A stretch of 64,000 nucleotides of DNA from NCBI GenBank assembly GCA_026874595.1, contig CM049307.1, forward strand, positions 4,859,579 through 4,923,578, given 5' to 3'. Of this stretch, positions 50,501 through 57,699 are shown piece by piece. Origin of the DNA: Sipunculus nudus (taxonomy: Eukaryota > Annelida > Sipuncula > Golfingiida > Sipunculidae). Positions within the stretch are counted from its first letter, which is position 1. Each line of letters opens with the position of its first letter. Both the position numbers and the translations under genes were made by a program. The notes under the pieces were generated by a model. That model was given only the letters and a program-made list of their open reading frames with translations. It was not told the origin of the DNA and did no database searches.

Positions 50501-53332
50501 TGAAACACATATTCTATGAAAAACACAGCACAGTTTGATGAAAATCCTGGCGGAATTAGCGCTGTTTAATTACTTTCTAATTGTTATGATATTGGGGTAA
50601 TGTATCTGTCTGGCTCAGATCACAAATATGCTCCTACCTCATCAAAAATAATTAGGGAAATTTTAGACATAGGCTGTTCACAGCAAATCATTTTGTTGTC
50701 TGCATTTGTAAGTCTCTTAGATACAAGTAAATCCCTGAATTTGCAGTATCAAACAGAACAAATTTGACACTACTTATTATGTGAAGTGTTGCTACAATAT
50801 GTGCCAGCTAAATATTATACAATTAATTGCATTAAACCTTCTTGTTTTCTGTGTCCATACATGGGAATATATCTATATGTTGCCGATTTGCGCTCATGCA
50901 TTTTTTAAGTTCAAAGTTTCAGACAGACATTTTTTACTGTATTATTATACATAACACCAACCGCAAAATTTTTCACAGGGCGGGGCATTCAATAAAACTC
51001 TAAACGCATTGTCATCATCGTTTATATAACATAAATTTTGCCACTGAAGGTTTCAGGTATTCCTGAAATATTTGATAACAGAAATGACGTCAAAAGTGTG
51101 TGTTCATTCACATCAGTTGTCATATGTTGCAAGTCTTTTCTGGTTTAGCTACAGAAAGTGGGGAAATAGTTCAGCTTGCACAGGCAATTCAGTATAGTTT
51201 GCGATCACATAGCCGACGAATAATCCATATTAAAATGATGCTGATGACTATATGATGCTGATGGAGGCTTGCAGCAGTATATCTGAGAACGTTGCAATAT
51301 ATGTGATATGACTTGGCATAGTACATGCAAACACACAAACTGTAACATTTGCCATCGAACAAAGATGAATTTCTGTATAGGTGCCATTTTGATTTAATTG
51401 GACTCAAATTATGTTCATTTAATCCCCCTAAAACTAAATTAATTCTCTTCTAAGTTGTAAATATAGGGCCTCATCGTGGCACAAGGGGATAGATGAAAAA
51501 ATGTGTGGATAACGGCAGTTTCGCTTTTATTGTTTCATTATGATGGCCATACATCTTTAACAAAAAAGGATGCTGATTTAGATAGAGAAAACAAATAACA
51601 AACCAAGGAAGTAAAACATAAAAATATACATCCTAAGTCTGTGAATGTTAGCGGCCACATATGGAAGTCTACAGTTAGATATCCTTTGACATAATATGTA
51701 AAGACTGCATGGAGAAGGGGGGGGTGGGGGGCTTCAAGTATGACTCAGCTGTCTGTAATGCTTTTCGAACCTGCTATAATCATATATAAATATTTTTGAG
51801 AGAAAAGTTTCCCATGCATGTGGCAGCTTTGTCCCTTCGTATGTACACCCTTTATAATACACACTACAAAAAATTTGAAAATGGTGACCATTATGACTAA
51901 AACAATACCAAAAATGAACTCTCTGGGTCATAATACCCTAGAATACAGATAATGGATGACCATCTTTGGCAAATGTAAAGGTAATTATGGCATTATTTCT
52001 ATTTCTATTTTGGTGGCCATTTTGTTTTATGCTGATTAGAAAAATTGCCCAAGGCTGACAGAGGGCCAACCAGATATTTTTCGCACCTAAAATATGTGGG
52101 CAAACAAAATCCACAAAGAAAAAAACTTACGACCATAAACAAGGTTGAGTCCAGTGGCGGCCGAACTATATTTGGTGAAAATCTCACAAAATCTTGAATA
52201 TTGCAATAAGGGATGCATGGATTGTTCCAAAAGTCAAATTGACTTAAGATCTTGGATAGCTTTGTCTTCTGACAGACAGATGGTGCCAACCTTCAGCTGA
52301 TGTATAGGCTCTTTGTGAACCCCATAACTTTTTCAGAACAGTATTTCTTTTCTTCAAATTTGATACATAGATCGTTTCCTTCAAGATCTGCGACATGTTT
52401 GAAGACTGGTGAATTTGACCGTGCTTTTCAAGGTCAAATCTGCTGAAACATAGGATTTTTGTTAACCCCATAACTTTTTCAGAACAGTGTTTCTTTTCTT
52501 CAAATTTGATACACAATTTGTTTCCACCAAGATCTGAGACATGTTCGAAGACTGGTGACCTTGAGTTTGGTCAAGGTCAAATCTGTGAATATATAGGATT
52601 TTTATGAACCCCATTACTTCTGAAGTACTGCATCTGTTTCCTTTAAATTTGACACACACAAAATTTCCACCAATATCTCTGATTTTTTCGAAGATTGATG
52701 ACCTTGAGCTTGGTCTTCAAGGTCAAATCTTGGAATATATAGGATTATGGTTAGCCCCCTAACTTTAGAAGTATTGCTTCTGTTTCATTCAAATAGGACA
52801 CAGAAAAATATATCCTCCAATATCTCTGACTTTCTTTCATGACTAGTGACCTTGACCTTGGTTTTAAGGTAACACCCTTATGAAGAAACCCTGATGGATT
52901 GTCAAGTGTCAGTATATGCTTCTGAAGATGGGGGGCCTATTTTTGAAGGGGGTATGCACTAATTTTCTGGGGATACTCTGCCAAGAAATTTCTAGTTCTT
53001 AACATGAAACCAGTCTGTTAAGCCTGCCCCTTATCATTATAGTCTTTACAATTTGTAAAACAGGTTTATTTATTTGTTGAATAGTTATGCCATTCATTCA
53101 TGATGGGTTTATGGGCTGTCATTGCTTAGATTCATTCAGCATTTTATCAGTCATGTGTAATTGTAGAATATATGATTTACATATTGACTGTCTCACCTTT
53201 CAGCCAAACAGAACATACTACCTGGAGGACCCTGAAGGTTACGCCATCCAGTGGTGCAAGGATATACTGGACGTGTGGAAACGCTACTACGGCACCAATA
53301 GCAATGAAGGCATATCTCAAGGCAAAAGCTAG
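3201..53332 (+). CDS. PDPK1: PDPK1 (PDK1) 3' portion, 8 exons: kinase C-lobe, linker and PH domain
   Basis: PDK1 is the AGC-family Ser/Thr kinase that phosphorylates the activation loop of AKT, S6K, SGK and PKC. Its PH domain recruits it to PtdIns(3,4,5)P3 at the plasma membrane. Eight exons splice with matching phases into 276 codons plus stop. In order the product shows kinase subdomain IX (SDLWALGC), the helix with [10 protein letters not shown], the AGC-type [17 protein letters not shown] segment, a linker of roughly 65 residues, and a PH domain with [41 protein letters not shown] and a C-terminal [13 protein letters not shown] helix. From recollection of human PDK1, the inositol-phosphate contacts K465, R472, R474 and K495 are all kept. 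Human T513 is Ile here. The linker is shorter than the human one. The N-terminal exons (Gly loop, catalytic Lys, HRD, DFG) lie left of the window. Introns are 492, 1388, 2173, 4633, 445, 33442 and 6727 bp, swollen by minisatellites. Identification is by family resemblance read by eye. Confidence 0.95.
3270..3761 (+). other. PDPK1 intron, 492 bp, no other feature seen
   Basis: AT-rich unique sequence between donor GTAAGT and acceptor TTTCATTTCAG, with short A runs near 3360 and 3735. It is one of only two introns here without a tandem array. Confidence 0.8.
3762..3858 (+). CDS. PDPK1: PDPK1 exon B: kinase C-lobe helix
   Basis: Acceptor TTTCATTTCAG, donor GTATGT. The exon completes Gly and then encodes [32 protein letters not shown]. 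This matches the PDK1 segment between subdomains X and XI (human NEYLIFQKII and ARDLVEKLL as I recall them). It ends in phase 0. The last 15 bases (3844-3858) are also the start of the 57-bp tandem unit that fills the following intron. Confidence 0.94.
3844..4983. repeat. 57-bp minisatellite seeded on an exon-intron junction, 20 copies
   Basis: Each 57-bp unit starts with a copy of the exon end and donor (GTGGAGTCGCTCATAGTATG), followed by GTGAAGTGTATCTGGTCTG and TTATTAATAGTATATCA. Unit 1 is the real exon end (3844-3858) and donor (3859). Unit starts at 3844, 3901, 3958 ... 4927 are in exact 57-bp register, giving 20 copies. Variants of the exon part include TCTCTCGTA, TCTCTCAAA and TCGCTTGTA. 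An in-frame TAA (3871-3873) follows the true donor, so using any later donor copy would truncate the protein before the PH domain. Confidence 0.96.
4984..5246 (+). other. Intron remainder before PDPK1 exon C
   Basis: Unique sequence after the 57-bp array, ending with acceptor CTCCTCAACAG. No other feature is visible. Confidence 0.7.
5247..5426 (+). CDS. PDPK1: PDPK1 exon C: end of kinase domain
   Basis: Acceptor CTCCTCAACAG, donor GTGGGG. Sixty codons in phase 0 read [64 protein letters not shown] carries the conserved subdomain XI Arg. The HRFF..IDWENL and PPALLPYLP segments are diagnostic of PDK1 (human HPFF..VTWENL). An acidic stretch begins the linker. The frame stays open for a few codons past the donor, but the spliced reading joins the next exon in phase. 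Confidence 0.94.
5432..6447. repeat. 47-bp minisatellite starting just after a splice donor
   Basis: About 22 copies of a 47-bp unit (CTCATACTCATTATATGAAC, AGTCACAGTATGATCTAAAG, GTCCTCG). The first copy begins five bases after the PDPK1 exon C donor (GT at 5427-5428). Later copies vary at AACAG/AACTG and GTCCTCG/GTTCCTTG. The array decays near 6440 into unique sequence. Confidence 0.95.
6529..7446. repeat. 56-bp minisatellite
   Basis: About 16 copies of a 56-bp unit (CATTATTATTGTCAAGACTT, TAAGACTATGCTGGTTGTAT, GTACTCACATTATAAC). It lies in the same intron as the 47-bp array, about 80 bp from it and about 150 bp before the next exon. Short open frames inside it are repeat-derived. Confidence 0.95.
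7447..7599 (+). other. Intron end before PDPK1 exon D
   Basis: Unique sequence ending in the acceptor GTTTATCCAG. It carries short CTGTCACAGTA motifs resembling part of the 47-bp unit. Confidence 0.6.
7600..7694 (+). CDS. PDPK1: PDPK1 exon D: interdomain linker
   Basis: Acceptor GTTTATCCAG, donor GTAAGT. It encodes [20 protein letters not shown] followed by [11 protein letters not shown] and two bases of the next codon. It is Ser- and charge-rich, as expected for the poorly conserved linker between the PDK1 kinase and PH domains. Support is the strong splice sites and the exact phase match on both sides; sequence similarity to known PDK1 linkers is weak. Confidence 0.82.
7695..8062 (+). other. 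Intron start after PDPK1 exon D, no feature
   Basis: AT-rich unique sequence from donor GTAAGT to the first 44-bp repeat unit. I see no gene or element here. Confidence 0.7.
8063..12336. repeat. 44-bp minisatellite running into a splice acceptor, about 97 copies
   Basis: The 44-bp unit is CATAGTGATCCCTGGTATCA, TCCTAGTGTTCTCAGTGATG, ATGA. Common variants are GGTCTTAATG, GTCCTTAGCG, GTGGTCGCAG, TATTAGTGATC and a divergent GATGCCTTATTTCATCC form. The last unit is continuous with the acceptor of the next PDPK1 exon: GTCTTAG then TGATGATGA at 12321-12336. Almost every unit therefore holds a pyrimidine-rich CTCAG or CTTAG followed by the first bases of that exon. Blocks of about 10 units recur, showing local higher-order duplication. 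Confidence 0.96.
12328..12436 (+). CDS. PDPK1: PDPK1 exon E: start of PH domain
   Basis: The most likely acceptor is GTCTTAG at 12321-12327; donor is GTGAGT. The exon completes Asn and reads [41 protein letters not shown] and KRK are PDK1 PH-domain hallmarks, and the K of EKRK corresponds to human K465. The acceptor and the first nine bases (TGATGATGA) are identical to part of the 44-bp minisatellite unit upstream. In-phase alternative acceptors at 12338-12339 or 12341-12342 would trim four or five residues, so the exact start is less sure than the exon. Confidence 0.9.
12437..12881 (+). other. PDPK1 intron, 445 bp, no other feature seen
   Basis: Unique AT-rich sequence between donor GTGAGT and acceptor TTATGTGACAG. 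No tandem array. Confidence 0.8.
12882..12979 (+). CDS. PDPK1: PDPK1 exon F: PH domain core
   Basis: Acceptor TTATGTGACAG, donor GTGAGT. It reads [32 protein letters not shown] and two bases of a Trp codon. ARRR and VLKG carry the residues equivalent to human R472, R474 and K495, which bind the phosphoinositide head group. The downstream intron is 33.4 kb and starts about 80 bp before the giant 57-bp array. Confidence 0.95.
13059..35550. repeat. Giant 57-bp satellite-like array, about 394 copies, in a PDPK1 intron
   Basis: The unit is GATCTTGATAGAACCTCAGA, CACTTGTTGTAATTCCTCAC, TTATGGTCAGATGGTGA. Recurring variants are GGTAAG, GGAAAG, AGTAAG and CTGTAAG before ATC; AGCTTG or ATCTGG; GAACC or ATACC; AATTCC or AAATCC; CCTCAC or CCTTAC. 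Units form blocks that recur almost unchanged: unit-type strings at 15128-17251 and 18947-21070 translate identically, 3,819 bp (67 units) apart, and further copies are offset by 4,047-4,275 bp. All offsets are multiples of 57, except one 2-bp deletion near 34352. The edge units (13059-13260 and 35490-35550) are the most divergent. Because 57 is 19 codons, both strands show very long open frames; these are by-products, not called as genes. Confidence 0.97.
35559..40094. repeat. 19-bp minisatellite, about 238 copies
   Basis: The basic unit is GTGTGCTAGGTGTTTGTCT, with variants TACATGCTAGG, GGGTGCTAGG, TGTGTGTCAGG, TTTTTCTACATGGTAGG and GTTAATC. Towards the right end (38740-40040) a longer composite unit recurs, containing GCCTATGCTAGG, GCATGAGAGGTGTTTTC and CTACATGCTAGTTGTTG. 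It starts within about 10 bp of the end of the 57-bp array. Short Cys/Val/Leu-rich open frames here are repeat artefacts. Confidence 0.96.
40095..43340. other. Intron sequence, no gene recognised
   Basis: Mostly AT-rich single-copy-looking DNA with GC-richer patches at 40250-40290, 40480-40560, 40690-40800 and 42990-43270. AGTATAAAAAGG at 40264-40275 looks like a TATA box, but the nearest ATG downstream is followed by a stop after one codon. Open frames up to 85 codons show no recognisable domain. Confidence 0.6.
41184..41233. repeat. (AT)n microsatellite
   Basis: About 25 uninterrupted AT dinucleotides following TCACCACAG. Confidence 0.97.
43345..44805. mobile_element. Dispersed element with AGCTCAGCTGACT end, copy 1
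   Basis: It begins TTTTTAGCTCAGCTGACT, then AAGTCATCTGAGCTATAG and a (GTCC)n stretch (43390-43425). Inside is an approximately 680-bp direct duplication: the block starting TTCGGCATAATGTTAGATGT at 43472 recurs as TTCGGCATACAGTTAGATGT at 44153. The likely right end is the GAGTCACCTGTATGTTGACC motif near 44780. The start matches copy 2 (56143-57407). There is no coding capacity. I associate this family with bivalve genomes; the superfamily is unknown to me. Confidence 0.65.
44806..46421. other. AT-rich intron sequence, no gene recognised
   Basis: Very AT-rich from 44900 to 45900, with no domain-bearing frame. A 120-codon minus-strand frame (45721-46083) overlaps a repeat end fragment and has no recognisable motif. 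The right end of the candidate TTAA element (46150-46162) and the PDPK1 acceptor (46411-46421) fall here. Confidence 0.6.
45933..45967. mobile_element. Fragment of the AGCTCAGCTGAC-family right end
   Basis: CAGCTGAGCGTCGTGACCC followed by ATAGGTCCCTTGTTT matches the right end of the family at 57370-57407 (CACCTGAGCGTTATGACCC, ATGGGTCACTTGTTT). It is either a solo remnant or the displaced end of the copy at 43345. Confidence 0.5.
46422..46476 (+). CDS. PDPK1: PDPK1 exon G: PH domain, short exon
   Basis: Acceptor GCTTCTTTCAG, donor GTAAGT. The first base completes the Trp begun 33.4 kb upstream. The exon then encodes [18 protein letters not shown], nearly the same as human PDK1 ([18 protein letters not shown] from memory). 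The position of human T513 is Ile here. Confidence 0.95.
46477..46820 (+). other. Start of last PDPK1 intron, no feature
   Basis: Unique sequence from donor GTAAGT to the inverted-repeat element. A 60-bp flank carrying TTGAGACTCCTTGTTAACAC (46792-46820) is duplicated at 46854-46880. Confidence 0.55.
47492..47559. repeat. (TA)n microsatellite
   Basis: About 34 TA dinucleotides without interruption. It produces a spurious Tyr-Ile repeat frame on the minus strand. Confidence 0.97.
47775..48008 (-). pseudogene. Possible transposase N-terminal remnant in the hAT-like element
   Basis: A 77-codon frame starting [20 protein letters not shown] contains [16 protein letters not shown]. This recalls the QxTLxxFF-K-P type motif near the N-terminus of some hAT-type transposase-derived proteins. 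It ends at a stop with no BED finger or catalytic domain downstream. It could be a first exon, a remnant or chance. Its place inside the CAGGG-ended element is the main reason to list it. Confidence 0.25.
49479..52166. mobile_element. Foldback (long inverted repeat) element nested in copy 1
   Basis: The left arm (about 49479-50362) and right arm (about 51570-52166) are reverse complements at high but imperfect identity. Anchors are TTGGCCCTCTGTCAGCC at 49585 against GGCTGACAGAGGGCCAA at 52047; GGATGTATATTTTTAT at 50290 against its complement near 51620; and ATCAGCATC at 50355 against GATGCTGAT at 51570. The left arm carries about 230 extra bp near 49800-50045. Ends are GTCCGGCAGCCA and GGCGGCCGAAC. 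The internal 1.2 kb has no gene. The target-site duplication is unclear. Confidence 0.75.
52310..52870. repeat. ~145-bp tandem repeat inside element copy 1, 4 copies
   Basis: Units begin GTGAACCCCATAACTTTTTC (52314), then GTTAACCCCATAACTTTTTC, ATGAACCCCATTACTTCTG and GTTAGCCCCCTAACTTTAG, spaced 144-146 bp. The first three carry TCAAGGTCAAATCT. Minus-strand open frames here are repeat shadows. Confidence 0.85.
53001..53203 (+). other. Last intron end before the terminal PDPK1 exon
   Basis: Unique sequence ending in acceptor TCTCACCTTTCAG. No other feature seen. Confidence 0.7.
53204..53332 (+). CDS. PDPK1: PDPK1 terminal coding exon: PH C-terminal helix and stop
   Basis: Acceptor TCTCACCTTTCAG. 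Forty-two codons plus TAG (53330-53332) read [51 protein letters not shown] and the W-C-K...VW amphipathic helix close the PH domain. The tail after the helix is short, as in other PDK1 proteins. The start follows from the splice phase; the open frame extends upstream of the acceptor but is intronic. Confidence 0.95.
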   Translation, partial: PNRTYYLEDPEGYAIQWCKDILDVWKRYYGTNSNEGISQGKS

Positions 53333-53850
53333 CACAGGTGCCACTCAGTCAGCCAGGCGTACTCCTGGCGTTTATGTTCTGTCTCTCTCTCCTATTTATC
53401 TCCAACCAGTCCATGTGTGATGTTTTACATGAGTAAGCTTTGCAGTGTAGTAACAATCAGGATTACAGACATAAAATACTTTATGCAGGACTAGGTAGAG
53501 CAGAGCATCAGACAATAAATCATGGCCGTCTGTCTGTCTTGGGTTTAAAGTAGCCATGGTCAGATGTATCTGCACACAGGGGTCAGTACAATGGATGCTG
53601 CGTATCTGCTGCATGCCAGTACTTGGGGAAACCAGTTATAAATAATGATGGCAGGGATGATTTATTGACGTGTCAGTTTACTGATTGATGATGCCAGATG
53701 ACCATTGATACAATTATGTGATGATCAAATTAAGAATCAGTATGGTTATCAAAGTTCCAGACAAGATTTTATGTTACGGTCCATTGCACTAAAAAAGAGT
53801 CAATATTTTCACTTTTTATAAATTTGACAGCAAAAATGAACCTGTTGCCA
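53333..53850 (+). other. PDPK1 3' UTR and downstream sequence
   Basis: Follows the stop codon and contains the candidate poly(A) signal at 53514. The rest is unique sequence with no recognisable gene. Confidence 0.55.
53514..53519 (+). terminator. Candidate PDPK1 poly(A) signal
   Basis: AATAAA lies 182 bp after the PDPK1 stop codon and is followed about 10-25 bp later by a GT-rich stretch (GTCTGTCTGTCTTGGGTTT). This is the layout of a cleavage and polyadenylation site. It is the first canonical hexamer I see after the stop, so the 3' UTR could be only about 200 nt. Usage is inferred. Confidence 0.5.
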
Positions 53851-55140
53851 TATAGTTGTATCCCCAGACAAAGTCAAAATGTATAGATATGGGTAAGAGG
53901 ATGACACCTTTGTAAAAATGAGGTCATGACCTTTACTAGGAGAGTGTCCTTGACCTTGTATGGTCCAATTTTGGGGAAAATCACACAAATTCTTAAATAT
54001 CTCAAGAAATCTTGCATGAATTGATCCCAAAATCAAGTTGATCGAAGATCATGGATAGGGTTGTCATGTTCCAAAAACTGGTGGCGCCACCTATTCTTCT
54101 TTACTTGTTTTTGTGCCTTTTAATACCCCCAAAATTGCCACTTGACACTACTGTGAGCATTATTAGTCCAAAACTAATGGACAGCTTTCTTAAATATTAT
54201 GCATATACATAGATATGTGTTATGGGATGATGTTTATTTAAATAGGGGTCATGACCTTTCCTATGAGAGTGGCCTTGACCTTGAATATTCCCATATTTGG
54301 TGAAATTCACACAAAATCTTTAATATCTCAGTAATGGATACATGGAATGATCCAAAAATCAAATTGAACGAAGATCTTGGATAGCTTTGTCTTTTGCAGA
54401 AGACAGGTGGCACCACCTTGTGTCTTTTTCTTGTTAAAATGATGTTAACACAATAACTTTGTTAGAATTTGAGGTACAGTCACCAAACCCACAGGATTGA
54501 TGCATCTTATCAAGGGCTTGGTCAAGTTCGAACATGGATGACCTTAATGCATTTTTTCAAGGTCACAGCAGTGATCATGCTTAAATGATATTAGGGCAAT
54601 AACTCAAAAATAATTTGTGGTACAGTCACCAAACCTACAGTTTAGATGCATCTTATCAAGGGCTAGGCCAAGTTCGAATATGGATGACCTTGATGCATTT
54701 TTCAAGGTCACAGAGGCGATAACGCTGAAATGATGTTAACTTAAATATCTCACTGAGGGATGCATGGATTGGTCCAAAAAGCAAATTGACATAAGATCTT
54801 TGATAGCATTGTTTTCTGCCACCTTATGTTGTTTTCTTGCTAAAATGATGTTTTAACTGAATAACTTTGTAAGAATTTGAGGTACAGTCACCAAACCCAC
54901 AATTTTGATGCATCTTATCAAGGGCTAGGTCAAATTTGAACATGGATGACCTTGATAATTTTTTTTAAGGTCACAGCAGCGATTAATGTTAAAATGAAAT
55001 TACAGCAATAATTCAGAAAAAATTGTTGGTACAGTCACCAAATACAGGTTAGATGCATCTTATCAAGGGCTGGGGGGAGGGAGGGGTTAATTGTCTGGGG
55101 ATACTATGGCCCCTGTGATGCCAAGAAATATCTAGTTCTT
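53851..55140. mobile_element. TATCCCCAGAC-ended element, copy 2 (uninterrupted)
   Basis: Starts TATAGTTGTATCCCCAGAC and ends GTCTGGGGATACTATGGC then GCCAAGAAATATCTAGTTCT, giving matching inverted ends. Internal blocks (GTCATGACCTTTACTAGGAG, GTGGCCTTGACCTTGAATAT) match copy 1. The right half (54435-55075) is a tandem of about 147 bp with GGTACAGTCACCAAACC and CATCTTATCAAGGGCT in each unit. Non-coding. Confidence 0.7.
54435..55075. repeat. ~147-bp tandem repeat inside element copy 2
   Basis: Four to five partial units are anchored by GGTACAGTCACCAAA at about 54473, 54620, 54880 and 55029, with CATCTTATCAAGGGCT after each. One unit is interrupted by a block resembling an earlier part of the element (54738-54835). 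Confidence 0.8.
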
Positions 55141-55224
55141 AGTATGATTTCCACAGAAAAGGTTGCAGCAAAGATTAACATTTTAGAACTTATCAGTATA
55201 TATCAAGGCAATTTAGATGAAGTT

Positions 55225-55735
55225 GAAGCAGAAATCCTGTTAGTTGGCTTGATTGTGGCAGTGTGACACCTCTGTTACAGATAGCCTGTTAGTTGGCTTG
55301 ATGGTGGCAGTTAGACACCAGTGTTACAGATATCCTGTTAGTTGGCTTGATGGTGGCAGTGTGACACCTCTGTTACAGATAGCCTGTTAGTTGGCTTGAT
55401 GGTGGCAGTGTGACACCTCTGTTACAGATAGCCTGTTAGTTGGCTTGATGGTGGCAGTGTGACACCTCTGTTACAGATAGCCTGTTAGTTGGCTTGATGG
55501 TGGCAGTGTGACACCTCTGTTACAGATAGCCTGTTAGTTGGCTTGATGGTGGCAGTGTGACACCTCTGTTACAGATAGCCTGTTAGTTGGCTTGATGGTG
55601 GCAGTGTGACACCTGTTATATCTTTACTGAGACTGCATTGTGGCAGTGTGACACCTCTGTTATATCTCTACTGAGACTGCATTGTGGCAGTGTGACACCT
55701 CTGTTATATCTCTACTGAGACTGCATTGCTGAGAC
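55225..55735. repeat. 49-bp minisatellite passing into a related 44-bp unit
   Basis: About eight copies of a 49-bp unit (AGCCTGTTAGTTGGCTTGAT, GGTGGCAGTGTGACACCTCT, GTTACAGAT) are followed from 55610 by about three copies of a 44-bp unit (ATCTCTACTGAGACTGCATT, GTGGCAGTGTGACACCTCTG, TTAT). Both share GTGGCAGTGTGACACCTCTG, so the second arose from the first by replacement of part of the unit. Confidence 0.93.
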
Positions 55736-56137
55736 TACATTGTGGCTCAGGTAATTAAGTCAACTTTAGTTTATCCACTCAGTTCTAAATCCAAGACCTA
55801 ATTAGAGGAAACCCAGTGGAGGTGACAGTGATGACATGAATTGTATGCTGTATACTGGAGCTCCTGTCCTTGGCTTAAAAATGAGCTGTTCTTGAGAGAC
55901 TCCTGCAAATATTTTGGTTTTAATACCTGATAAAATAAACAATCACAAGTTGTGTTAAATTAAAACTGTACATCAAGTGACCATGTATTGAAGCAGTCTG
56001 TATCTACATAAGGAAGCTGTCTTCATCATCCGTTTTGCTTTGCACAGTTCCCATGATTGCATGTTGTGGTATAGAATCATGAGCTGCACACTGATCATTG
56101 TTAGGTTTACTGAACCATCACTTTGTGCCCATTTATA
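55736..56137. other. Intergenic sequence, no feature
   Basis: Unique AT-rich DNA between the 49-bp array and the next dispersed element. No gene seen. Confidence 0.6.
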
Positions 56138-56142
56138 TTTTT

Positions 56143-57407
56143 AGCTCAGCTGACTGTAAGTCATCTGAGCTATAGCGATCACTCTTTGTCCGTCATCCGG
56201 CCATCTGTCCGTTAACAAGGCACAAATCTTAACCACTGGACCTGGAATATTCTAACTTTACATCCAGAGAGGTCTATAAAAAATATCCTTGGAAACCTGG
56301 AATTAGGTCTGTGTTACCCATATTCTTCAAGCTATGGGGCTCAGAAGTACCCCCAAGAATAACTAATAATTTGATACAAAAGCTCTGGTATCTGAACAAC
56401 TAGTGCATTGATCGGCATTATTTTTTGCATGTATATGCATAATGGAGTGTTTCATCAGTTCCTGCAAACTGGTGGTGCCACCTGGACTTCTTTGAATTTT
56501 TACGCATTTTTATCTTTATTTTTGTGCCCTTCAAAGATGTGGTCTCCTGTTAACAGGGCACAAATCATAACTATTTGACCTGGAATCTTCTTTCTTGACA
56601 TCCTGGGAGGTCCATAAAAAACTCCATGGAAACCTGAAATTAGGTTTCTGTTATCCATATCCTCTGAGCTATGGGTTTTAGAAGTACCTCCCAGAATAAC
56701 TAAAAATTTGATACAAAAGCTCCAGTATCTGAACAACTTTTGCTTTAATCACCCTGATTCTTTGCACGCATAATCATCATGGAGTGTTTCATCAGTTCTG
56801 GTGGACTGGTGGCACTACCTTTATTTTAAAAAAAATTTAACCCTTTTTTTTCGCTATTTATGAGACCTTCAAAGATATGGTCATCCCTTAACAGGGCTCA
56901 AATTGTAACCATATGTCCTAGAATCTTCAAACTTGACATCCAGGGAGATCTGTGAAAAGTCTCCTTGGAAACCTGAATTAAGGTCTCTGATACCCATATT
57001 TTCTGAGCTATGGGGCTTATAAGCACCCCTCAGAATAATTGAAAATTTGATACCAAAGTAGGGCACAAATCATAACCATTGGGCCCAGAATCTTCTAACT
57101 TGATATCCTAAGAGTTCCTCAAAAGTTCTCCCCAGAAACCTGAAATTGGGTCACAGTGACCTATATTCTCAGAGTTTTTGGGTATGTTTGAGCACCCCAA
57201 AAAATAATGCAAAATACACACAAATTGCCAGATTCCTCATGAAAGGCTGGTTGGATTGTCATCAAATTTGTTGTTTTTATGGGTCTTGATGAACTTAAGC
57301 TAACATGCATGAACAATGATGCCACTTATCTTAATTAGTTGTCTGTGCATGGACATATTATCAACATGTCAGTCACCTGAGCGTTATGACCCATGGGTCA
57401 CTTGTTT
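56143..57407. mobile_element. Dispersed element with AGCTCAGCTGACT end, copy 2
   Basis: Starts TTAGCTCAGCTGACTGTAAG then TCATCTGAGCTATAG, and ends AGTCACCTGAGCGTTATGAC then CCATGGGTCACTTGTTT. The two ends are imperfect inverted repeats (AGCTCAGCTGACT against CGCTCAGGTGACT). The interior is a tandem of roughly 340 bp, with units near 56212, 56548, 56892 and 57060, each carrying AACAGGGCACAAAT-like and GAAACCTGAAATTAGGT-like blocks. Minus-strand open frames here are repeat shadows. Confidence 0.65.
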
Positions 57408-57699
57408 GTCTTTGCGTGTGTGTTTTTTTTCCCATGACAGATCCACTTATTAACTATTTCATTCTGTGATGTATGCCAGCTGTATGCAAAGGAATCATAA
57501 CAGGAGACACAGGATGGCACAGATGATAACTGGACTGGCTGTAAATGCTGTAAAATTAACTTAGCTTTCAGGCTGCTGGTCTTTCAGGCAGGCTCTGCAG
57601 GTTATGTTTTTCACGTATTATTTCTTCTTGGTAAATATTTTCTTACCTTTCCTACTTATTTTATACCATTGAATAAACATCTCTTAATATTTCAGGAAC

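Larger units (their letters stand above)
48955..53000. mobile_element. TATCCCCAGAC-ended element, copy 1, split by a foldback element
   Basis: The left end GAGATATCTGCTGG..TATAGTATCCCCAGAC mirrors the right end TCTGGGGATACT..CCAAGAAATTTCTAG. Internal GTGGCCTTGACCTTGAATAT (49451-49470) and the right half from 52167 align with copy 2 at 54270-54420. Without the 2,688-bp insert (49479-52166) it is about 1,358 bp, close to the 1,290 bp of copy 2. The right third is a tandem of about 145 bp (52310-52870). Non-coding. Confidence 0.7.

Noticed and set aside
52005-52659. Overlapping minus-strand frames of 65-94 codons
   Set aside because: They lie in the foldback arm and the 145-bp tandem units; successive frames repeat the same peptide pieces, as expected from repeats.
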